Assembly (NCBI RefSeq): GCF_020215645.1
Contig: NZ_CP084058.1
Coordinates: 8,742,001 to 8,806,000 of the forward strand
Direction: 5' to 3'
DNA: 64,000 nt
Source of the DNA: Nonomuraea gerenzanensis
Lineage (GTDB): Bacteria > Actinomycetota > Actinomycetes > Streptosporangiales > Streptosporangiaceae
The position numbers and the translations under genes were made by a program. Below are positions 58,527 through 64,000 of the stretch, in pieces. Within the stretch, counting starts at the first letter, position 1. Every line of letters starts with the position of its first letter. Under the pieces are notes generated by a model that saw only the letters and a program-made list of their open reading frames with translations, made no database searches and was not told the DNA's origin.

Positions 58527-58593
58527 GTCAGCGCGCTCGCCATCGGGGTGGCCGCCATCCGCGTGGCGGATGCCCGCCGATAGGGTCCCTGCC

Positions 58594-59235
58594 ATGCCAG
58601 CACCGTTCACCTCACCGGCAGCCGCCGCAGCCGACCTCGAAGAGATCATCCGCCTGGCCGTGGAGACACTCCGGCAGGCACCGGAGCCCGCCTGGGACGC
58701 CAAGGCGGGCTCACTCGACTGGACCTGCTGGGAAACGGCCGAGCACCTGGCCGACGACCTGTTCGCCTACGCCGTGCAGCTCGGCCTCACGACCCCACCG
58801 CTGGACGTCGACGTCCCCTTCGTGGTGGAGAGCCGCAGGCCGGGCGGCCCGGCCAACGCCGTGCACGCCGACCGCGCCGCGGGCGTCACGGGCCTGATGC
58901 AGGTGCTGCAGGCGAGCGGCGCGCTGCTGGCCGCGATGGTACGCACCGCGCCGCCGCACGCCCGGGCCCACCACGGCTTCGGTCCGGCGGACGCCTCGGC
59001 CTCCGCCGCGATGGGCCTCACGGAGACCCTCGTCCACGTGCACGACCTGGCCACGGGGCTCGGCCTCGCCTGGGACCCGCCCGCCGGGGTGTGCGCCCGC
59101 GTGCTGGCCCGGCTCTTCCCGGACGCCCCGCGGGACACCGCCCCCTGGCCGACTCTGTTGTGGGCGACGGGCCGCGCCGAGCTGCCCGGCCGTCCCCAGC
59201 TGACACGCTGGCGCTGGCACAACGCGCAGCCGTGA
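58594..59235 (+). CDS. DinB/mycothiol-dependent-type four-helix protein
   Basis: A 213-residue protein of the DinB/MDMPI N-terminal type. The metal His set is suggested by WTCWETAEHLADDLFAYA and ETLVHVHDLATGLGL (His-x-His). A middle helix includes RAAGVTGLMQVLQASGALL. These enzymes use mycothiol or a bound metal to act on small thiol adducts. ATG with no ribosome site; TAGGGT ends 7 nt upstream (leaderless). Confidence 0.83.
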   Translation: MPAPFTSPAAAAADLEEIIRLAVETLRQAPEPAWDAKAGSLDWTCWETAEHLADDLFAYAVQLGLTTPPLDVDVPFVVESRRPGGPANAVHADRAAGVTGLMQVLQASGALLAAMVRTAPPHARAHHGFGPADASASAAMGLTETLVHVHDLATGLGLAWDPPAGVCARVLARLFPDAPRDTAPWPTLLWATGRAELPGRPQLTRWRWHNAQP

Positions 59236-59282
59236 CCGAAAACCCGCGCCGGCGAGACCGTAACCCGGCGCCCGGCCGGGCC

Positions 59283-59516
59283 TCAGACGATGAGGTCGTC
59301 GAACTCCCCGTCCTTGGCCCCGAGGACGAACGCGGTGATCTCGGCCTGGGTGTAGACCAGCGCCGGTCCTTCGGGAAAGCGTGAGTTACGCATGGCGATC
59401 TCCCCCGTGGGCAGGTTCGCGACTTCGACGCAGTTGCCGTTGGGGTTGCTCCGCTTGCTCTTGCGCCAGACGACGGGAAGGCGGCCGGCGGGCGTTCCGT
59501 TCAGGAACTCGTGCAT
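59283..59516 (-). CDS. DUF397 domain-containing protein
   Basis: A 77-residue protein with the DUF397 mark WRKSKRSNPNGNCVEVANL and the later AMRNSRFPEGPALVYT. These small proteins go with Scr1-type XRE regulators and ATP-binding anti-sigma-like proteins in actinomycetes. ATG 59516 with AGGAG upstream is chosen over an open frame to 59636. It lies on the same strand as the XRE gene, 135 bp after it, with a shared operator sequence between. Confidence 0.88.
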   Translation of the reverse strand: MHEFLNGTPAGRLPVVWRKSKRSNPNGNCVEVANLPTGEIAMRNSRFPEGPALVYTQAEITAFVLGAKDGEFDDLIV

Positions 59517-59539
59517 GGGGGCAGCTCCTCGCGATCTTA

Positions 59540-59557
59540 CGGATGCACGTGCATCCG
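59540..59557. promoter_or_regulatory. Perfect 18-bp palindrome before the DUF397 gene
   Basis: CGGATGCACGTGCATCCG is perfectly palindromic and lies 24 bp before the DUF397 ATG. Its core TGCACGTGCA is also at 60554-60563 in front of the XRE gene, so the same protein, most likely the XRE regulator, should bind both. Confidence 0.75.
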
Positions 59558-59591
59558 CGTTTGCGAGGTGACAATACGGCAACAGGAAGTG

Positions 59592-59628
59592 CTCCATATA
59601 GCGGACGACCAAAAATCCGCGTATGGAG
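59592..59628. terminator. Hairpin between the XRE gene and DUF397
   Basis: CTCCATA (59592-59598) with TATGGAG (59622-59628), and GCGGA (59601-59605) with TCCGC (59616-59620), form a 12-bp stem with a small internal loop. It lies 24 bp beyond the XRE stop (59652) and probably ends that transcript. The run of five A on the + strand (T on the message) is in the loop. Confidence 0.55.
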
Positions 59629-59651
59629 TGGATCACAGGGATATCAGCAGC

Positions 59652-60533
59652 TCATCCGGAAATAAGCCGTTCCAGGAAGCGCCGGGTGGCTTTGGGCTCC
59701 TCCGCCTGGATGCTCAGCCGGTCCATGACCTCCATGTAGTGGTCGCAATCGGCGGCCTTGTCCAGGTAGAGGGCGCTGGTGAGCTGCTCCATGTAGACGA
59801 CGTCGGGCAGCTCCCGCTCCGGGAAGCGCAGGATGCTGAAGCTGCCGCCGGCCGCCGCGTGACCACCGCGGTCGAACGGCATGATCTGCACGGTGATGTT
59901 GCGCTCGGCCGTGACCTCCAGCAGGTGCGCGATCTGCTCGCGCATGATCTCCGGGCTGCCCAGCGTGCGGCGCACCACGGCTTCGTCGATCACGGCCCAG
60001 AGCGTCAGGCCGCTCTCCAGCCGCCCCTGCCGGGTCATCCGCAACGCGACCCTGCGCTCCAGCTCGTCCTGGGACGCCTTCTCGTGCGCCAGCTCGATCA
60101 CCGCCCTGGCGTAGGCGGGCGTCTGGAGCAGGCCGGGGACGAACTGGTTCTCATAGGTACGGATGCCGGCCGCGGCCCCCTCCAGCCCGATGTAGACCTC
60201 GAACCAGGCGGGCAGCAGGTCGCCGTACTTGTGCCACCAGCCGGGGGCGTTGGCCTGCTTGGCCAGCGCCAGCAGCGGCTCGCGCTCCTCGGGGTCGGTG
60301 ACGCCGTACAGGGTGAGCAGGTCGGCCACGTCGCGCTGCTTGAAGCTGACCTGGCCCAGCTCCAATCGGCTGATCTTCGCATGAGATGCGCGAATCGAGT
60401 ACCCGGCGTCCTCGCGCGAGATACCCTTTTCCGTGCGGAGCCTGCGCAGTTGCGTCCCCAGGAGGATCCGCAGCACCGTCGGGCTGCCCGGCGAGTAGCT
60501 GAGAAGCTTCCCTTCCGTGCTCTGTGCGCTCAC
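59652..60533 (-). CDS. Scr1-type XRE transcriptional regulator (DUF5753)
   Basis: A 293-residue regulator. HTH (about 22-75): RILLGTQLRRLRTEKGISREDAGYSIRASHAKISRLELGQVSF. The DUF5753 domain spans about 100-285 (IRTYENQFVPGLLQTPAYARAV, VWAVIDEAVVRRTLG-like LWAVIDEAVVRRTLGS). This family pairs with DUF397 partners in Streptomyces developmental regulation (WhiJ-like systems). GTG start with AGGAG 8 nt upstream. It is divergent from the ATP-binding protein gene. Palindromes upstream of it and of DUF397 share the core TGCACGTGCA. Confidence 0.9.
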   Translation of the reverse strand: MSAQSTEGKLLSYSPGSPTVLRILLGTQLRRLRTEKGISREDAGYSIRASHAKISRLELGQVSFKQRDVADLLTLYGVTDPEEREPLLALAKQANAPGWWHKYGDLLPAWFEVYIGLEGAAAGIRTYENQFVPGLLQTPAYARAVIELAHEKASQDELERRVALRMTRQGRLESGLTLWAVIDEAVVRRTLGSPEIMREQIAHLLEVTAERNITVQIMPFDRGGHAAAGGSFSILRFPERELPDVVYMEQLTSALYLDKAADCDHYMEVMDRLSIQAEEPKATRRFLERLISG

Positions 60534-60551
60534 GCCACCGCTCCTAGATCC

Positions 60552-60578
60552 TCTGCACGTGCAGATGCGATTCGCATC
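60552..60578. promoter_or_regulatory. Two adjoining palindromes at the XRE promoter
   Basis: TCTGCACGTGCAGA (60552-60565) is a perfect 14-bp palindrome and GATGCGATTCGCATC (60564-60578) is a 15-bp palindrome with one central base. They overlap by two bases. A direct repeat GCATCGGTAA is at 60574-60583 and 60599-60608. This cluster lies between the divergent XRE and ATP-binding genes. Confidence 0.75.
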
Positions 60579-60662
60579 GGTAAACTACGAAAAGTCTTGC
60601 ATCGGTAAGCACTCCCCGTAAAGATGGGCATTGGATCACCAGACCGCGCTTCGGGGGCCAGA

Positions 60663-61136
60663 ATGACGACTTTCGACGCTCGGCCGCAAGCCGCCATCGC
60701 TGCCCGGCCACCACGATGGCTTTCCTCCGTCCTCATGGAGGGGCACACCGGTGAGTGCGACGCCGTGTTCCCCTTTCATCGTGGCACGGCGCTGGAGCCG
60801 TCCTGTGTCGCCACGGCGCGCCGGTTCGTCGATCAGACGCTCACCTCGTGGGGCAACCTGGAGCACGCCTTCGACGTCCAGCTGGTGGTCTCGGAGCTGG
60901 TGACCAACGCCATGCGGCACGGCGGCGGGGCCGCGCAGCTGCGGCTGCTCTCGCACGAGGCGGAGCTGGCGTGCGTGGTGACCGACTACAGCCGGACCGT
61001 GCCCGTGGCCGCCGCGCCCGACGTCTTCTCGGAGTACGGGCGGGGGTTGCGGCTGGTGGACGCGTTGTGCACGGCGTGGGGGTGGCTCTCCCCCGAGGGC
61101 ACCCGCAAGGTGGTCTGGGCGATCATCGCGAGCTGA
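60663..61136 (+). CDS. ATP-binding protein of the anti-sigma (RsbW/SpoIIAB-like HATPase) type
   Basis: About 157 residues. The GHKL ATPase N-box is FDVQLVVSELVTNAMRHGGG; the G-box is FSEYGRGLRLVDALC, and the other glycine box is only partly kept (VVTDYSRTVP). It is divergent from the XRE gene and shares the palindrome cluster, so the three genes (XRE, DUF397, ATPase) form the usual actinomycete set. ATG 60624 would add 13 residues. Neither start has a good ribosome site. Confidence 0.86.
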   Translation: MTTFDARPQAAIAARPPRWLSSVLMEGHTGECDAVFPFHRGTALEPSCVATARRFVDQTLTSWGNLEHAFDVQLVVSELVTNAMRHGGGAAQLRLLSHEAELACVVTDYSRTVPVAAAPDVFSEYGRGLRLVDALCTAWGWLSPEGTRKVVWAIIAS

Positions 61137-61161
61137 GACCCGGGTTCGGGGTCGCGCGGCG

Positions 61162-61788
61162 TCAGTCGCGGCCCAGCAGGTGCAGCACATCGGTGTCGCT
61201 GAGCTGGTCGAAGCGCTCGTACCACTGCCCCACCGCCCTGAAGTCGAGCGGCATCCTGAGCACGACCACCTCGTCCGCCTCCTCCCGCAGGGACCGTACG
61301 GTGTCGCGGGCGCCGACGGGCACGGCCAGCGTCACCCTGGCGGGCTTGAGCGTCGCGACCGCCCTCAGCGCAGCCCGCGCGGTGCCGCCCGTGGCCAGGC
61401 CGTCGTCGACCACGATCACCTCCCTGCCCTCGACGGGAGGCAGCGGGTGGTCGCCGCGGTAGGCGCGCACCCGCCTGGCCAGCTCCCGCCGCTCCTGCTC
61501 CACCACGTCGGCGACGTCGTCCGGGGTCATGCCCAGGCGTTGCAGCAGCACCAGGTCGAACACCGGCTCGCCGCCCTCCGCCACCGCCCCCACCCCGAGC
61601 TCCGGCGTCGGCGGGTAGCCGATCTTCCTGGTCACCAGCACGTCCAGCACGGCGTCCAGTCTGCGCGCGATGGGCACGGCCACCGCGACGCCGCCGCGCG
61701 GCAGGGCGAGGACCACGGGGTCGTGCGCGTCCCGCAGCCGCTCGGCGAGCTGCGCCCCTGCGTCGGCCCGGTCTGCGAAGAGCTCCAT
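61162..61788 (-). CDS. Phosphoribosyltransferase family protein
   Basis: A 208-residue protein. The PRPP-binding loop is VIVVDDGLATGGTARAAL (DDGxATGGT). The N-terminal part is VVLALPRGGVAVAVPIARRL, and RKIGYPPTPELGVGAVAEGGE is in the hood. It resembles the stand-alone PRTase-like proteins that accompany dienelactone-hydrolase or Erm genes. No acceptor base is evident from the sequence. A TAGGCA hexamer 6 nt upstream of the ATG is a possible leaderless -10 with one mismatch. Confidence 0.88.
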   Translation of the reverse strand: MELFADRADAGAQLAERLRDAHDPVVLALPRGGVAVAVPIARRLDAVLDVLVTRKIGYPPTPELGVGAVAEGGEPVFDLVLLQRLGMTPDDVADVVEQERRELARRVRAYRGDHPLPPVEGREVIVVDDGLATGGTARAALRAVATLKPARVTLAVPVGARDTVRSLREEADEVVVLRMPLDFRAVGQWYERFDQLSDTDVLHLLGRD

Positions 61789-61957
61789 GACCTGTGCCTA
61801 CCCGCTGACGCCCGCTCCTCGCCTGCCCGGACGCACCCGGGTGAGCGGGCGCACGGGCAGGCCAGGCGGACGGATGGGCGGGCGGGCACGCGGTCGGGTG
61901 GCCCGGCGCGCGGTCAGGTAGCCGGGCGCACGGGCAGCCGGACCGGCTGCGCCCGGG

Positions 61958-63055
61958 TCAGGGGCGGCTGCGGCCCGAGCGGCGCATCTCCTTGGTGATG
62001 AGCTTCCACTTGTTCTGCTGCTCCTTGCGCAGCCGGGCATCGGTGCGGGTGGCCATCCAGGCAGCCTCCCGCTGCAGCTTGCGCCAGCTGTCCAGGCGCC
62101 GCTCCGGCAGCTCACCCCGCTCCAGCGCGTCGAGCACGGCGCACCCCGGCTCCCCGTTGTGCCCGCAGTCGCCGAAGCGGCACTGCTCGGCGAGGGACTC
62201 GATGTCGGAGAAGACGAGATCGACGCCCTCTCCGATGTCGTACAGGCCGATCCGCCGGATGCCCGGGGTGTCGATGACGAGGCCGCCGCCGGGCAGCGGG
62301 ATCAGCTCCCGGTGCACGGTGGTGTGCCGGCCGCGCCCGTCCGCCGCGCGTACCTGCTGGGTCTCCATGACCTCGCCGCCGGCCAGCGCGTTGACCAGCG
62401 TGGACTTGCCGGCGCCGGACGGCCCGAGGATGACGGCCGTGCGCGAGCCGCCCAGGTGCTCGCCGACGACCCGGACCCCGTCACCCTGCAGCGAGGAGAC
62501 GGCGTGGACGGGCACGCCGGGCGCGGCGAGGCGGACGTCGGCGAGGAGGTCTTCGAGGCCGCTCTCGAACAGGTCGGACTTGGTGATGAGCACGACGGGC
62601 GTGCCGCCGGACTCCCAGGCGAGGGCGACGAGGCGTTCGATGCGGCCGAGGTCGGCGAAGTCGGTGGCGTGCATGGACGGCTCGGCCACGAAGACGACGT
62701 CCACGTTGGCGGCGAGCACCTGGCCCTGGCCGTCGCCCGACAGGCCGCCGACCGAGTCGCGGCTGACGCCGCCCCTGATGAAGGCGGTCGTGCGGGGCAG
62801 GACCTCGTCGAGCTCGTAGCGGCCCTCGGGCAGCCACTTGAGCGCCACCCAGTCGCCGACGCACGGCAGTGCCACCGGGTCGGCGGCGCAGGCGCGGCGT
62901 ACGCGGGCGCTGTAGCGGGCGTGGTGCTGGCCGTCGGCGGCGATCACCTCGGCGGCGCCGCGGTCCACGCGGGACACGCGGGCCGGGACGGTGCCCTCAG
63001 GCAGCTCGGCGGCGCGCAGATCGGTCCAGCCGAGCAGGGAAAGATCGTGAGACAA
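61958..63055 (-). CDS. rsgA: Small ribosomal subunit biogenesis GTPase RsgA
   Basis: A 365-residue circularly permuted GTPase. An OB-fold N-terminus is followed by G4 (VVLITKSDLFE), then G1 (ILGPSGAGKSTLVNALAGG), G3 (VIDTPGIRRIGLYD) and the C-terminal zinc knuckle RFGDCGHNGEPGCAV. It checks the 30S decoding centre and releases late assembly factors. A basic C-terminal tail (EEQNKWKLITKEM-like) ends it. The start is a TTG at 63055. A 17-codon leader ORF with a strong ribosome site lies 49 bp upstream, and an RNA stem may mask that site. Confidence 0.93.
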   Translation of the reverse strand: MSHDLSLLGWTDLRAAELPEGTVPARVSRVDRGAAEVIAADGQHHARYSARVRRACAADPVALPCVGDWVALKWLPEGRYELDEVLPRTTAFIRGGVSRDSVGGLSGDGQGQVLAANVDVVFVAEPSMHATDFADLGRIERLVALAWESGGTPVVLITKSDLFESGLEDLLADVRLAAPGVPVHAVSSLQGDGVRVVGEHLGGSRTAVILGPSGAGKSTLVNALAGGEVMETQQVRAADGRGRHTTVHRELIPLPGGGLVIDTPGIRRIGLYDIGEGVDLVFSDIESLAEQCRFGDCGHNGEPGCAVLDALERGELPERRLDSWRKLQREAAWMATRTDARLRKEQQNKWKLITKEMRRSGRSRP

Positions 63056-63070
63056 CGTAGTGAAACCTTT

Positions 63071-63177
63071 GATCGAGAAGGAAGTGAAGCAGAGAACGGG
63101 CTGCTCAGACGAGCGCCCGGAGGTGGACTGAGGACACGACGAAGACGGTCACCCGCATAGTCCTCACCTCCTCGATC
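63071..63177 (-). promoter_or_regulatory. Leader region of rsgA: long-range RNA stem
   Basis: In the transcript (minus strand) GAUCGAGGAGG (63177-63067) can pair at all 11 positions, with one G-U, with CCUUCUCGAUC (63081-63071). The first arm holds the ribosome site of the 17-codon leader ORF, the second lies 16 bp before the rsgA start. So translation of the leader and of rsgA could be linked by this fold. Confidence 0.45.
63105..63158 (-). CDS. Leader peptide ORF of rsgA (17 codons)
   Basis: ATG at 63158 reads MRVTVFVVSSVHLRALV and stops at 63105. GAGGAGG lies 8-9 nt before the ATG, one of the best ribosome sites in the window. The peptide has a Val-rich and hydrophobic make-up with no run of a single amino acid, so classic amino-acid attenuation is unlikely. 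It ends 49 bp before rsgA. It may set ribosome loading or a regulatory fold. Confidence 0.5.
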   Translation of the reverse strand: MRVTVFVVSSVHLRALV

Positions 63178-63301
63178 AGTTGTCGGGTCGACTCTACGCA
63201 GAGTGTCCCCGGCGATGCAATCGGATTATCTTCCGCGATCTGTTGAACCGCTCCCGGGCGGCTTCCCGTACCACCTCTCGACGGACTGAGAAAGGGGAAT
63301 G

Positions 63302-63898
63302 ATGCGAATCAGCACGTATCCCCCGCCCTCGGCCGAGGGAGCCGCCCCGATGGGCAAGCCGCGCTTACGACACTGGATCCGGCGCGTACGCCCGGACGAC
63401 GAGGTGGTCGTGTCCGCGCTCTACCGGGAATACCACAGGCCGCTGCTGGCCTTCGTGATCCGGCTGACCGCGGGCGATCGGCAGTGGGCGGAAGACGTGG
63501 TGCAGGAGACCATGATCCGGGCCTGGCGGAGTGCGGAGCAGCTCGATCCCGACTCGGTCTCGCTGATGCCCTGGCTCGCCACGGTCGCCAGACGTATCGT
63601 GATCGATGACCGGCGGCGAAGGGACGCCCGCCCCCAGGAGTCGGGTGACGGGCCGCTGGAGAGCATGCCCGTGCCTGACGAGATGGAGGGACTGCTGCAC
63701 CAGGTGGTCGTGTCCGAGGCGCTGAAGGCGTTGTCACCGGCACACCGCGAGATCCTCAACGAGACGATCCTGCGGGACCGGTCGGTCAACGACGCCGCCG
63801 TGGCGCTCGGCATCCCGGTGGGCACCGTGAAGTCCCGGGTGTACTACGCCGTCCGCGCGTTGCGCATCGCCTTGGAGGAGAGGGGGGTGAAGGCATGA
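63302..63898 (+). CDS. ECF sigma factor (SigL/SigC-like group)
   Basis: About 198 residues. Region 2: VVSALYREYHRPLLAFVIRLTAGDRQWAEDVVQETMIRAWRSAEQLDP. Region 4: LKALSPAHREILNETILRDRSVNDAAVALGIPVGTVKSRVYYAVRAL. ATGs at 63299, 63302 and 63350 are possible starts; 63350 has GGGAG 8 nt upstream and is the start at which homology to other sigma factors begins. Its stop overlaps the anti-sigma start (ATGA). Confidence 0.92.
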   Translation: MRISTYPPPSAEGAAPMGKPRLRHWIRRVRPDDEVVVSALYREYHRPLLAFVIRLTAGDRQWAEDVVQETMIRAWRSAEQLDPDSVSLMPWLATVARRIVIDDRRRRDARPQESGDGPLESMPVPDEMEGLLHQVVVSEALKALSPAHREILNETILRDRSVNDAAVALGIPVGTVKSRVYYAVRALRIALEERGVKA

Positions 63899-64000
63899 CG
63901 TCGAGAGTCGAGCACACGGACGTCGGGGCGTACGCGCTCGGGCTCCTGGACGAGGACGACCGGCTGGCCTTCGAGGCCCATCTCCTCGGCTGCTCCTCCT
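63895..64000 (+). CDS. Anti-sigma factor, N-terminal part (cut by the window end)
   Basis: The ATG overlaps the sigma stop. The visible 35 residues (TSRVEHTDVGAYALGLLDEDD then RLAFEAHLLGCSS) are the start of a zinc-binding anti-sigma domain: HTD, then the H and C of HxxxC. The rest is outside the window. It should hold the sigma factor until a signal releases it. Confidence 0.85.
   Translation, partial: MTSRVEHTDVGAYALGLLDEDDRLAFEAHLLGCSS

Noticed and set aside
63856..64000. Treating the last gene as complete
   Set aside because: The frame runs off the window end; only the N-terminal part can be described.

Overview
The window is about 72% GC with dense, often overlapping genes. It carries actinobacterial hallmark families: a WhiB regulator, a Scr1-type XRE/DUF397/ATP-binding triad, a DinB-like mycothiol-dependent-type enzyme, an IdeR/DmdR iron box and many leaderless genes. 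The best guess is a filamentous actinomycete, probably of the Streptosporangiales (Nonomuraea-like). That placement is inference. No rRNA, tRNA, CRISPR array, insertion sequence or phage gene was recognised, so this looks like chromosomal backbone with some accessory genes.

Layout. 0-7 kb: end of a FUSC transporter, a small Atu4866-type lipoprotein, a GNAT acetyltransferase, a DapC-like aminotransferase, a membrane-tethered S33 peptidase, a DUF418 protein and a nitrilase. 7-10.3 kb: two overlapping unknown genes, then an ECF sigma factor with a large one-pass membrane partner whose outside part is an internal duplication. 10.3-15.2 kb: fused acetyl-CoA carboxyltransferase and CaiB CoA-transferase, a P-loop kinase, a histidine phosphatase and a 3-hydroxyisobutyrate-dehydrogenase-like enzyme. 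15.3-20.2 kb: a DUF3800 protein and a membrane-protein/hyuA/hyuB operon. 20.2-24.6 kb: thymidine kinase, MarR, FrnE-like DsbA, an unknown protein, CoxG-like SRPBCC protein and a lipoprotein polysaccharide deacetylase. 24.7-29.2 kb: cydAB behind paired palindromic operators, a broken ABC ATPase, two duplicated lipoproteins and a leucine-rich-repeat protein.

29.3-41.6 kb is the most coherent metabolic region. It holds a three-subunit molybdenum hydroxylase (CoxL/CoxS/CoxM type), two nucleobase (uracil/xanthine) permeases, a PucR regulator and, divergently, DUF2877-FdrA-DUF1116. That trio matches E. coli YlbF/FdrA/YlbE, reported as oxamate carbamoyltransferase. Together they suggest uptake and oxidation of a nucleobase-like heterocycle followed by carbamoyl-group recovery. 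Ring-opening enzymes and carbamate kinase are not in the window.

41.7-51.8 kb: a Ser/Thr kinase with a repeat linker, a TetR/chloramphenicol-exporter-like pair with duplicated operators, a MOSC protein, a second MFS transporter, a compact family-A DNA polymerase, a metallophosphoesterase and a TPR-like protein. 52-55.6 kb: a flavoprotein, TetR and glycerol-3-phosphate dehydrogenase, resembling the M. tuberculosis Rv2249c-Rv2251 order. 55.6-64 kb: an iron-box-controlled sucraseferredoxin-like protein, WhiB, a secreted phytase-like esterase, a DinB-type protein, the Scr1/DUF397/ATPase set, a phosphoribosyltransferase, rsgA behind a short leader ORF, and an ECF sigma factor with the start of its anti-sigma factor.

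Two sequence-level themes run through the window. First, many genes lack a Shine-Dalgarno site and instead have a TANNNT -10 hexamer 6-7 nt before the start codon, twice as fused back-to-back promoters. Second, in-frame tandem repeats lie inside several genes. No tools were run; all functional names rest on motif recognition.
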